A stretch of DNA of 64,000 bases from the NCBI GenBank assembly GCA_030272155.1, contig CP126195.1, positions 2,277,001-2,341,000 on the forward strand, read 5' to 3'. A program made the position numbers and the translations under genes. How positions within the stretch are numbered: position 1 is the stretch's first letter; every line of letters starts with the position of its first letter. Below the pieces are notes generated by a model. It saw nothing but the letters and a program-made list of their open reading frames with translations. It did not search any database and had not been told where the DNA came from. This DNA comes from Tetradesmus obliquus. Its lineage: Eukaryota > Chlorophyta > Chlorophyceae > Sphaeropleales > Scenedesmaceae. Positions 31,317 through 42,646 of the stretch are shown here, one piece after another.

Positions 31317-32634
31317 AGGTAGAGGATGGGACGCTATCCAATACCACTGTTATACAGGAGAACGACGTGCACTCAGTGCGAGGGGATTTGATGCCGACCT
31401 CGGGTTTTATCTTGCGGTCTGGCTACGTCGGCAAGGACGTGTGTATATATGGTGCACATCGTTCCCCAATCCCATTATCCAGTAGCAGGTCACTAGGCCT
31501 GTTACAGCCACAACGTAATTACTCGGCGGGAGGGAGACGCACTGGGGGCCTAGAGCAGCCTTGCATGTACTAGGGAGGAACGTGGCACCTCCGTAGCTAT
31601 GTCTCGTCAGTTACTGAGACATCCTGCATAGTGGACGCTCAACACGGGGAGCTTTTGCTACGTCTGGACCGAGGATGGCCGCTTCTGGACCGAGGATGGC
31701 CACTACGTTCTACCTCTGGAGTCTAGACAACCATCAGGTGGAATTTTTTTCATTTTTTTAATCATTCTCGACGTAAAAACGTGGGGTACCTCACCCCAGC
31801 GTGTCGTAATCGTTTCATCCGAGTAGGACACAGCCTTTGCATGCCAGAGCCAGATCTGCTTACATGTTGTAAGATGTAAAATCCCCTCTAAAACGTCTTG
31901 TTCGAGAAACACAGGGCTGTGGGTGTGCAAGGATCACTTACTCTGCAGCTGCAGCACTGCGCAAGAGGGGGGCACCATCGGCTGACTGGCCTACAGCCCA
32001 GCTGAATCAAAATCAACTGGCCAGCACGATCATACCATCATATAATACTTGGATGTTACACGACAGAGGCCCGCGTGGAAGCCAAACGACAGGTACATTG
32101 CACCTATAGTGTCACCAGCTGTCACCGACCGTGAGGTTGACAAGCAGCATGTGACACGTGGTTGACAGCAAATTGATTTTGCCTTCCTTCTCATGCTTAT
32201 ACATTGTAAGTAACGCGCCCTGAGACCGTGCACGCACACCGTGTGCAGCACACGTTCCCTCTGCAACTCACCGTGAAAGTGTTCAGATCACGCGGCAAGT
32301 GCAATCTCACCTTCAACAATGCCAATTCAGGTGTCTGACACTTGCCTGCTGGCCAGCACCATGGTAGGAGGTTTCTCCCCTGTTACTGATAGCTTGAGGC
32401 ACTGGCAATCGACCGGCGCATGTTTCCACTAATTCGGGGGTATCTTATCGTTCTAGACTCTTAACCCTGCTGTATTCTTGCATGCTGTGGCATTTCGCAG
32501 CAGAGTACACACGTCCGGAGCCTAATCCATACCTGCCTACACAAGTTTATCTCTACCACCAGCACTTGTGTTCCGCGCGCCGCTTTGATACATATTATTT
32601 ACTTACCCTATCCATATCAGCAAGCATCTTCGTT
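31317..32634. other. Ty3 3' flank and 5' region of the subtilase gene
   Basis: No coding signal. A 19-bp unit with CTGGACCGAGGATGGCC is doubled at about 31662-31700. The promoter of the plus-strand subtilase-like gene should lie in the right part; I see no clear TATA box. Confidence 0.4.
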
Positions 32635-35600
32635 ATGGGACGCCTGGCAATGCCGCCCGGCCCGACAGCTCAAAAAGGGCTTATTCTGCTGGCGTGCGTG
32701 CTGATCAGCCTGGCTTGCCTGCACCTCGCAGAAGGAGCATCCGGTTCTCCACGTAAGATGCAAAATGTGTCGCGATTGCTTTGTTCTTGTGCGGCAGCAT
32801 GTTGCTCCTGGTCAGGGTGCTGCTGCTGCAGTGCCACAGCCGTGGCATGCCAAGCCATCAGGCCAAGTAAGGCCAAGGCCACCAGCAACTATACAGCAGC
32901 AGATGCTAAGCTCGCTGCGCAGCAGCACCAAATTTGTCAGCTGCTGCCGCTGTAGTTGGCACAGCCAATCATCACCAGGGCTCATTCACCTTCCTTGCGG
33001 CCGCAAGGAGGCTCCGCACTCTCGGAAAGCTGCGACCCCTGCTCTGCCTTCTGCTCTGCCTTCCACTTTCTTGCCTCAAAGCAGCAGCCCAGACAGGCTT
33101 TATTATGGCCAAACTCTCCACGCCTTACTGCAACAGCAACCCCAGTGCCTCACCCTCCGCAGCAGCAGCACAACAAGGCGTTGTGCTGTCAGCAGCCACC
33201 ATGCAAGCTGCGGCTGCTGCTGCCGCGGCTGCGGGCCTGACTTGGGTGCGGCAGCTGCCCATGGATTGCTGGATACTGCTGAAGAGAGCTGATGGCGAGA
33301 CAGATAGCGCTGGCTCTGCTGCTGCAATCCAAGCATTAAAGGGACCAGGCGATGAAGTGATGACGGCAGGTGCATGCACGAGTCTTTGGGCTCCCCCTGA
33401 CGTTTGAACACACATGCTGGGCAGCTGTGTCTACCAGGCTGCTGCTTTGCTGGTCACGCACGCGTGCTGGAGGCAATGCAGCAAGCCGTTCGGAGTGTCA
33501 GCACGTCAGTTGAAGCAACAGCACATTGTTGGTAGCAGCTGATGTCGCAAACAAAAGTTCTGACTAGCTGTTGTCCTTGACGCCGGTCGGAGCGACCGCG
33601 GCTGCACAAGATGCGTCTGCTTGCCAGCTGTATGTCACAGAAACCATGAGCTGCACATTGATGATTTGTGCCTCCACCTCTCCTCCTTGGCGGATGCTGC
33701 TGCTGCTGCTGCCTTGCTGCACATACTGCGCTCGTCTCCTGCCTCCTGTGTGTGCCCCAACTCACAGCAGCAAGCAACTGGCCTGTCTTCCAATATGCTA
33801 CCCCAAACATCTTGATCCCCCGGCGTAATCCGGAGCAGTCGCGCACGCCGACCACCAACACAGCATCACACAGCGCTGCTGAGGTGCTTGCAAGCTCTCG
33901 CAGCGCGGGCTCTGCCCAGATGCCAGGGCTGCCTGAAGAATGCGGCTCAGGTAGCTGCACCGCTGATGGCGCTTGGGGCCTCAACAGGATCAAAGCTGTA
34001 GGTGGGTGCCGTGAGATGGGCTGATGCAGCACTAGCAGCTGCTGTTGCAATCTGGATAGCGGCGGGCAGTGCAATTCATGTGCGCTCTTTTCAACGCTGC
34101 AGCGACAGCAACAATGCCGTTTGCACTTGTGCCTGCACCAGCAGAAGGATCCAGCAGTGACCCGATTGACATAAACTGGAAGCTCTTATCAGTTCTGCAG
34201 GTGCAATCAGCTGCCAGTCGTTCTTTGTGCAAACAATAGTAACCGTGAAAGCTGCTAGCGCGTTTACATCTGTCCTTCATCACTGATGTCCTAAAAAACT
34301 AGCTTATCTGCCTCCGTGTCCGCAGATCTGTGGAAGCTGCTGGCTGCCCAGCGCGTGATGCCCCTCAGCAAGAGCAGCTTCACTCTGAAAGGCACAGTCG
34401 TTGATGATGTGAGTTACACAACCTGCTGGTTCCCCTGCTAAATGAAGCACCAGGAGAGTCATGCCTGCTGCAGCAGCAAGGCATGCACTTAGTAAAGTAG
34501 CTCAGCAGCGAGTGATTTTGCTTACTGCGACAGAGCTGCCAGTCTGCTGTCCTTTGGTGGTCTCCAGCACAGTAATGCTACTGGCTGACATGCCAGCTCA
34601 TGTTGCGCACAGCTGGGACATCATTCATGTATCTGTTATGTTGTGGTGCTGCATGCTTCCATCCACTGCTGCTGACATCTCCAGTGCAACCAGAAGCACC
34701 ACGCGCTCGCGTTGCTGCACATTGTGTATGCACACAGGTAGTGTGCCAGCTGCCAAGTGGCTGATGGAACGAACACCTTTGCTGTGTTGCGCCGCAGGGT
34801 GTGGACTTCCTGCACAACAATGTGAAAGGCCAGGCTGACGTCACCAACTCCGCAACATTCACAATGGACCGAAACAATCAGCCTGCGGGCGGCATTGCAG
34901 CAGGCAACAACACCCACGGCACGCTTGTCTTTGTAAGCAACTACACGCAGCTGCCGCAGCAGCAGCAATCATAACAAGGCCAGGCAGCTCATTCGTAGCG
35001 ACTGCCGGTACTGCACAGCTCTCAACAGCGCAACAGCTGGGCGGGCCTTGAGGCTGGCGTCTCGCAGTCGATACAGTTGGAAACATCATGACATCAACTC
35101 ATGCTTGGCTCGCAACGCTGCCTTGCAGGGAATTATGGCTGCCAACTGGAGCCCCTATGATAGCCAGTCTGACGCCTCGGGCTTGGCTGGGGTGGTGGGC
35201 CCAGCACACGGCAACCTTGCGAGGTGAGGTGCTGGCTAGCATGCTTCAGGCCGCAATGCACCTGTGACTGATGAAAGTGCCCCCTTTGATAAACTCAAAC
35301 CCAAATGCCTGCCGTGCACTGTGGCGAAACAGGCACAAGGCACGGCCATGAGTTGCCACCCACTTCTACCGACGCTGCTTGCACAGCTGTACTGATGCAT
35401 TGTTGGACCGAGTCATGCCTTGAATCTTTAGTGCTGTTCATGCTGCTGGGCTGGGCTACAGGCGCCTGAAGCACCCGCAAGAAAAATGGTAGCCGGCTGC
35501 CAAACAATGCACATCAGTGCATGCTTCAGGGACCAGGTCAGACCTTCATGATGACATTCGAGCAAGCAGCAGCATCACACCGTCGCACCAACACACTTGC

Positions 35601-37388
35601 CATCCGCGTACTCTTGCTGCTGCTGCTGCTGCTTCTGCTGCTTGTGCTGCTGCGGCAAACCCACTCGGCCTTTGTGCGGGGGCAGCATCAACATATTTGG
35701 CGATTCAGGCTTCGCCTATCACTTCGACGTCTTTAATGCAGTTCGCCATGCCGTGAAAGCCAACGCCCACCATGTCATCCTTTACACGTAAGTAATGCAC
35801 ACTGGCCGGATGCATCAGTGTTACAGCACGGCGGTTTGTGCAGAATGCTTCAAAGGTTCTTCCTTTGCTGTGGTGAACACACCAGGCACATTTTCAAGCT
35901 GTGTGCACTGCAGCGCAGTGGCAGACATGTCTGCAATTGTACAATTGCGGCATGCTCCCGACTCAGCTTTGGATTGAGCTTGCAGCTTGCGTCCTTGCTG
36001 TGATCGCAGGTCGGAGCTGCTGTCCAACAAGACAGGAGATCTCGACGCACTGTACAGGGACACATTTGAGCCAACATGCAGAGCTGGTGGCGTCATCGTC
36101 GTTGCTGCTGGCAGCTTCATCGAACACAACGGCTCATTTAGGGGCCGTGACGTCGCTGACTTGTATGGTAAGAGGCGGCCCAGCTGGTGTTGTAAGCGCA
36201 TGCATGGCTCGCCAGGGCATGCTTGCTGATGCTCCGCAACACAACGCACAATCCAACTAGTGCAGCAGCATGTTGTGCAAGGTGGCATGTAACGTAACAT
36301 AACATAATGTAACGTGCTGCGATGTGTACTGCTGTGCGAGCTGCACAGCCATGTGTAGCCTGGAAAGCTGACTGCCATGCCATGCTGTGCAGCGGCAAAG
36401 TTGCAACATGTATCAAAAGGCTGCACTCTTGTTATTACGCGATCGCATCTGTTACAGATATGCTGCAATCATTGATTCTGCGTGTGTGTCGCTTCACATG
36501 CAACAGGTGACGGCACCTCGGTAGTCTACCCAGCGTACACAGCAAGCCTTTTGCCAGATTGCATGCTGGCGGTTGCTGCTACCGTCCAAACTGTGCCTGC
36601 GCCTAGCGTAGACCCGCTCGCTTGGTTCTCGAACTATGGCCAAGGCGTGAGGATCGCTGCCCCGGTGCGTATCAGCGGTTGCATGTCAGCAGATGCACTG
36701 CACGCACGGCCAGCTGCAGCAGCCAAGGCTGAACATGACAGCGATGACAGCACACAGGGCAGGGACGATTGGCTGCGCATGTTGTGTCCATGGCTGCAGC
36801 CTGGTGCACCAGCCACCGGTGGCGGAGTGTAAGAACCGTCAGCAGGCAGCATGCAGCTGCTGTGAGTGTGCATAGAACACAATCACTCTCGTGAGCGAGC
36901 AGCGGCTTGCTGGGCTGAAATCTGAGGCAGGTTCCATTGCTGACATGTGTCAAAAGACAACACCAGCCGCTGTTGCACAGTGCAACATGCACCAGCACAC
37001 AGCAGATGCCCAGCGCTTGCATAAAGCTTATGATGGACCACCTCGCCACTTAACTGCAGAGGCCTCCTGGCACTCGGTGATCCGTGTTACCTCCGTGCAC
37101 CGCTGCTGCTGCTGCTGCTGCTGCTGCTGCAGGGAGAAAACATAATGACAAGTGAGCAGAGCACTCCTGACAACCGCTGGAAGACTGGCAAGTGGGACGG
37201 TGAGTGCGCGGCAGGTATTTGGCTGGTGTGCGCATTGGCTAAGTGACGCTGTGGTGGCCTCATTGTGACATTAAATGAAACTCTGTGAGCCAGCGGGTCC
37301 TGCAGCTGGCATGGCACATCGCACGGCTAGCCCCATCTATCTCAGCTGGTGTATCTGCCTTGCATTGACTTGGCTTCGTCGACTGACT

Positions 37389-37420
<32 letters not shown>

Positions 37421-40400
37421 GCTACTGCTGCTGCTGTTGCTGCCACAGGAACGCCATTGGTGAGTGCACGAGGTGACCGGCAGCATGCATGTTGCCAGCT
37501 GCCACAGCCGTCAAGTTTGTTGCCATCGGCAGCTTGCCTGCTCTGTCTGACGCTCTGCCAGGCCTCTCTCAACTCCGTTTATACACGCTACAATCGAATC
37601 ACGCGCTAAACATCAAATGTTGTCAGTGAACAACAGAACCACACGCCAAGAACGCATGATGCGGCCTGTTTTAGTGCATGCAAGTGGGCAGATGGTTGAC
37701 AGCTTCCTGCACAGCAAGTTGTGACTGCATCAGTGCTGGATCGCAGACTCACCGTCAGTTGTAACCCACCTCATTGTTTGTAACGTGACAGATCTAAACG
37801 CCTTCCGGATCGTGTATGTGATAATCAGCCACACTTTTCAACCGCCTATTGTGCGAACGACTGCTGCTGTTGCCTCAAACATGCAGGCTGCAGCCCATGT
37901 GGCTGGCGCTGCGCTGCTGCTGCGCAACCTATTCCCAGCCGCCACCAACAAGCAAGTCGTCGACTGCCTTGTCACGTCAGCGGATCGCACTGCTACATCG
38001 GCTTTTCCTGGAACTGGCAGGACAATCAACGGAGGAGTGCTGAATGTGCTGGCAGCATACAACTGTCTGGTTGCTGCTGCGCTGGACTGCTCCGCTCAGC
38101 ATCTGCAAGTGCCTGCATGTGTGGACTGGGCAGCAGGTGGGCGGCATACCTTGGTGACTGCTGTAGCTGGCAGCATTGATTGCTGAGTGGCTTCCGCTGG
38201 AGTTATGAGCAGCTGAGAACACGCATGGGGCTGCCATTCTGTGAGGCTGGGCTGTTCAGCAGGCGTGCAATCGCAGGGAAAAAAGATGAGTAGGCTGCAG
38301 AAGTGCTGAGCTTTGCAGCTGGACATGCACAGCATACAGGAGCACAGCAATCCAGTGAGTCACTGTGAAGCCTTGCCAACCACCTGCAGCTGCTGACATT
38401 CACGCCATTACCTGTTTCGGATCTGTCAGCCACAACATCTGACATCATAGCAGGAGCAGGCGGATGCCGCCCGTCACCAGCAACAACGTCAGCATCTGCT
38501 ATACCTTGCCACAGCGTGCTGCAGGCAGTCACAGTACCATACCAGCTTGCTGCAGGCAGTCACAGTACCATACCAGCGTGCTGCAGGCAGTCACACCACC
38601 ATACCAGCTTGCTGCAGGCAGTCACAGTACCACACCAGCTTGCTGCAGGCAGTCACAGTAACATACCAGCTTGCTGCCATGCACCCTCTACAAGCTGCCG
38701 TAGCCAACCCACCACACATGTCGCTCACATTGCGCTGCTCTCCACGCTGCACGGCATGCTGTCATGCAGGCAGGGAAGACAAGAGCTGCAAGGCTTCCTC
38801 CTCTGTGTTCTGCCTGCCTATCACAGGCCCTGTGGCCAATAGCACTTGCACCTACCCACTCAGGGCAGCCGGCATCACATGTGATGCAGCGGGTGAGGCT
38901 GGCACATGCAACGGCACGTCGTCTGACTGCGTGCCTTCGCCAACGCAGTGCATGGGCACGCCGCTGCCTGTGAAAGATGCAATATGGTGAGCTGCCGCGG
39001 TCTTTGCTGCACTGCAACTAACAGCCTAGTCACAGTGCATGCAGTTGAGAGCAGTTGCTGTTGCTGTTGCAGCAGTTACTGTTCAGAAGGTGCCCTGGCC
39101 TGCAAGCTGACCCAGCAGCGCTGCTAGCTGCGGCACCTGCAGCCAAGTGTGGTATGCTGCCAGCACATGCAAAAGTGCATTGCAATGCAGTGCAGCGCTG
39201 AAGCACAGCTGCTGGTCGCAACTCCAGCGCAGCGCTGAAGCACAGCAGCTGGCGGCAAAACTGAATGGCCTTGCCTGGACCCTTGACGTTGTTAAGTTCA
39301 AAGCTGTGTTGCGGTGCTTTGCGGTTTGCAGCAGTGACGTGCGATCTCATTCAGGTTTCAGGCTCTGCCGACTGTTGTTCTGTACAATGAACGTATTAAA
39401 AAATATTGAAAACTGTGCACTGCCCCGCAAGCTTGCTCGGCAGTGCCCACCATACAAGTGCTGCGTGCTGCCAGCTCCTGCAACACAGCACTTCCTTCTG
39501 ATCTGCACTTGCAAAACACTGACAGTGCAGCAGCACTTGAGCACATCTGCTGGCAGGGGCCCTCTCTGCACATCAGACCATTCGTTGTACCGCCTCGTAT
39601 AGTGTTGTGCATTGCTTGAAAGTGTGGCAGAAGCGTGCAGTTCTTCAGACTGTAGTGATAATTGTTGCTGGCCTGTGCCTTGCCTGTACTTCTGCTGATT
39701 ATAGGAGCGCAAGCTGCAGGGGCCTTGAGCCAGGCAACTCCTGCAATGCAACCTGCTGGGCAGCCGTTGATTACTATGGTCCAGGCTACACCACAACCTG
39801 CCAGGCAGACGGCTCATGGAGCACAGCTGTGGGGAGCTGCACGAAGGCACAGCCACGTGTGACGTGCTACAACGACTGCAAGGCCGCAAATTGCGATGCC
39901 AAGAGTGGATGCAAGTGCGACTTGGTCCAGGGTCCAAAGGGAGTGGACCGGGCTTGCACCTGCAATGGTCAGCTGGGACTGAAGGAGATGTCCTTCTCGT
40001 GAGTTGCCTCAGGCATGCAGTTGCTTTTCAGTTCTGCACATCAACATGCTGCTTGGCTGAGGAGCTGAATGCGGAGGATAGCAGCTAGGCGATGTTAGCA
40101 GCAGCTGCACTGGCAGCAGCAGCAGCAGTTGCAGCAGCAACAGAGTCTGAACAGTGAAAATCCTTATTTAAGAGTCAAGGACCTTGCTTGCATTGTAAGT
40201 ACATCACATTCCATTGCATACCCCACTCAACCCAGGAGTGGGTACCCCGATCAGCAGCCAACTAGAGGCTCATAGAGTAAATATTGAAATCTAATGCTGA
40301 CAATGCGCAGAGATGGGTGTATATGAGATGACGCCAACAGCAGCAAGAGCAACAACAGCAATGCAAGGAAAGGCCTTGGCCTGAACTGACTGCTGCTGCC

Positions 40401-40820
40401 TGCTGCGCTTGTTGCAGTGATGCCCAGCAGTGGAGCAGCTGCGCTTGGAACCTCACCTTCCCCAAAGGAGTCAGGCTGCAGGCAAGGAGGAATGCAAACC
40501 TAACCCTCGAGGTGCATATCATGTCTGGGGCTTCAAAGATCTGCCCGCCTCGTGGAGTTAACCTCATAACAGGCATTAGGTTTGGCAACATGGAGGCATG
40601 TCCAGCTGGTGCATTGGCAAGCTACGGGCGGCTGCTGCCAGCTGGAAAGCGCACTCTTAACTCTTCCCGGTGTGCCCCTGTCCTGTCTCAGGGCAACACA
40701 GTGTTGTACTATTTCAATGTGAGGCCTCCAACTGGCCGTGCTAATTTGAATTGCTCAAAGATGTACGTGGGCACATCTGACGGCTCTGAAAAAGAGCTGC
40801 TGCTGCGCCTGACTGCCTGA
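32635..40820 (+). CDS. Secreted subtilase-like (S8) protein with sushi-like domain, catalytic Ser replaced
   Basis: Exons: 32635-32752, 32941-33369, 33768-34001, 34326-34408, 34798-34932, 35129-35223, 35686-35787, 36010-36167, 36507-36664, 37133-37199, 37449-37459, 37887-38136, 38827-38986, 39705-39998, 40418-40820. All are GT-AG; the sum is 2697 nt = 898 aa with no internal stop. Residues ~15-35 form a signal peptide. A propeptide-like region ends FQYATPNILIPRR and leads into AWGLNRIKAV. Catalytic Asp is in VVDDGVD (~287), His in NNTHGTLVFGIMAAN (328). LAWFSNYGQGVRIAAP follows. The Ser loop reads GTPLAAAHVAG (527-537) instead of GTSMAAPHVAG, and the oxyanion Asn region reads AAGS. Cys-rich and sushi/CCP-like regions (~660-715, YTTTCQADGSWSTAVGSC) follow. 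Algal sporangins are subtilases of this general kind. Exon 2 is the least certain. Confidence 0.8.
37388..37459 (+). other. 11-nt micro-exon behind a CTG run
   Basis: A CTG-rich tract (37388-37447) ends in an acceptor. Exon 37449-37459 is 11 nt, followed by the donor GTGAGT. With the neighbouring exons it encodes G-T-P-L, exactly filling the gap between ...KWD and AAAHVAG in the subtilase serine loop, in phase on both sides. Confidence 0.65.
38517..38674 (+). repeat. 31-bp minisatellite, five units
   Basis: Five direct units (TGCTGCAGGCAGTCACAGTA followed by 11 more bases) with few differences, inside the intron between the 37887-38136 and 38827-38986 exons of the subtilase-like gene. Confidence 0.9.
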
Positions 40821-42085
40821 GCTGGGCAATACGACTGCAGCACAGTAGCCAACATGAATGCCGCATTGGCTGCATTGGCTGCATTGGCTGCATTGGCTGC
40901 ATTGGCTGCATCGACTGCAATCAATGCATCGACTGTATTGGCTGCATTGAATGCTTCGACTGCATTGGCTGCATTGATGCTCAGTGGTGGTACACCAAGG
41001 CTGTAGTAGAACATGTACTGTACAGTGCATACTACATGTACTGTACAGTGCATACTGCATGTGCCACAGGAATGGCGTTAGCGCATGTGACGCTTTCAAC
41101 CTGTGACGACAGATTGATGTTGCATTGTGGGCAGGCCAGAGTGCTTGCCAGGCAGGCTTACATGTCTTGCAGCTGCTACCAGCACACGCACGATGCCTGC
41201 CTGTGGCTATGTAGTTTCCACGTGGCTCCAGCACGCCACATTTGCATTCTGATGCAGTGATGTTGCATTGCATGACCTTCTTATGGGATGCCTGATGAGC
41301 CTGGCATCTTGGTCGTGTCTGGACGTCAGGATATCGATGCGGTCGCGATGATATATCTTGATGTGCATATGGCTGTACAGCACATGTGTCGCTTGGCGGT
41401 GCTGTTGTCATGTCCTGCGGAGCATATGGCATGTGCTGCTGGCAACAAACAACTGCATGGTGGAGAGCACCTCAGATGCATGAGGCCTGCCACACGTCAT
41501 AAAGCAGGAACAGCAAGCATTGCTGTTGGATGCGCAGGGCGGGCGCGAGCAATGTGCCCTGCTTTGTGATATACATTGTTGTTTGTGCTGACGTCAAGGC
41601 GCATCCCTTGTAGCCACGACTGTTGAGTTGCCACCTTGCTGGCGCACAGAGTCTCGTGATTTAGGGTGTAGGAAGCTGACTAAGCTGAGCTGGTTTGTTC
41701 TGAATGTTTGGAGAACACTGTTGTTGCTGAGCACAGCACAGCGCAGCAGCAGCAGCAGCATGTTTTGTGTGTATGCCAGCGGCTTGCACATGCAGCGCAG
41801 CATGCTGGAGTGGCGTGCACCGGATGCTTGCAACAGCAGTCAATCTAATCTAAGCAGTGCAGGTGCTAGCAGCGGACAGCAAGTTGATGCGGCAGGCTTT
41901 CCCGTCAGAACGAGGCCGGATGCAACTCACTGGATGACGTAGGGTGGCTTGTTTGGCAGGATCGCGCCAAAGTTGTCACGCACCACACGGTGCAAGCGGG
42001 ATCCATGTACCATGTAGCGTATGCGCGCTAGCTGCCACAGGCGCAAGGCAAGGGGAGGCGCCCAGGCAGTGCTGACCCGCACCTG
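40821..42085. other. Intergenic with short tandem repeats
   Basis: A 9-bp GCTGCATTG repeat and variants fills about 40861-40980. A 24-bp unit containing ACATGTACTGTACAGTGCAT occurs twice at about 41010-41058. The right part should hold the 5' end of the second Ty3 element, but no LTR or Gag could be recognised. Confidence 0.45.
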
Positions 42086-42589
42086 GTGCACGGCAGCAAA
42101 GGCAGGCAGAAGCAATCAAAGGTAGTGGCCAGGAGGGTGAAGGTTGACATCAAGCAAGTGGAGCAGCTGTGCGATACGCTGTTGTGTGGTGACAGTAGTT
42201 GGCATATCGGTATGCTAGCTGCAGCGTCAGGTCTCCTACGCAGCGTGCCGGTGGGCCTGGGCCTTGGCGTGTACCCGCAGCACTTCTTGGTCATGGAGGG
42301 AGCCAACTTCCCCATCACTCTGGGGCTGGACTTCTGTAACACATACGGAGCCAAGATCTTCAGCCGCAGCTGGCACAACAGGCAGGTTGGCGCAGAGCTG
42401 CAGCTGCCGGTGCCGCGGCAGTATGCGCGGCGCGGCCAGGCGTACCCGCAGCCTCCTTGGTACGTGCCGCAGCACCTGCGCGCCTCCTGGATCTTCACGG
42501 CGCGCATCGCCGGGCACTACGTCGTGCACAGGCACCGCTGCTACGGCAAGCGCGTGCCCCTGGAGTCGTTGCTGGCAGCAGGCCGCTAG
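42086..42589 (+). CDS. Ty3/Gypsy protease-like domain of second element
   Basis: 167 codons, same frame as the downstream polyprotein but separated by TAG at 42587 and another TAG at 42641. FLVMEGANFPITLGLDFCN and TYGAKIF match the second motif of retropepsins (hydrophobic...LG.DFL..Y.A.ID). The catalytic D-S/T-G motif expected some 60-90 residues earlier is not seen, so the protease is truncated or its first half lies in a diverged frame. C-terminal sequence is basic. Confidence 0.55.
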   Translation: MHGSKGRQKQSKVVARRVKVDIKQVEQLCDTLLCGDSSWHIGMLAAASGLLRSVPVGLGLGVYPQHFLVMEGANFPITLGLDFCNTYGAKIFSRSWHNRQVGAELQLPVPRQYARRGQAYPQPPWYVPQHLRASWIFTARIAGHYVVHRHRCYGKRVPLESLLAAGR

Positions 42590-42646
42590 GTTGGTGAGCA
42601 GCAGTCCGCTTGTTGTGGAGTAAACACCCCTTCAACCTCGTTTTAG

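Noticed and set aside
34083-34200. Additional subtilase exon encoding ATATMPFALVPAPAEG
   Set aside because: Including it breaks the reading phase into the next exon, whereas skipping it gives an exact in-frame join.
38517-38674. CRISPR-like array of 31-bp units
   Set aside because: Units are directly adjacent with no unique spacers, in a eukaryotic intron; a minisatellite.
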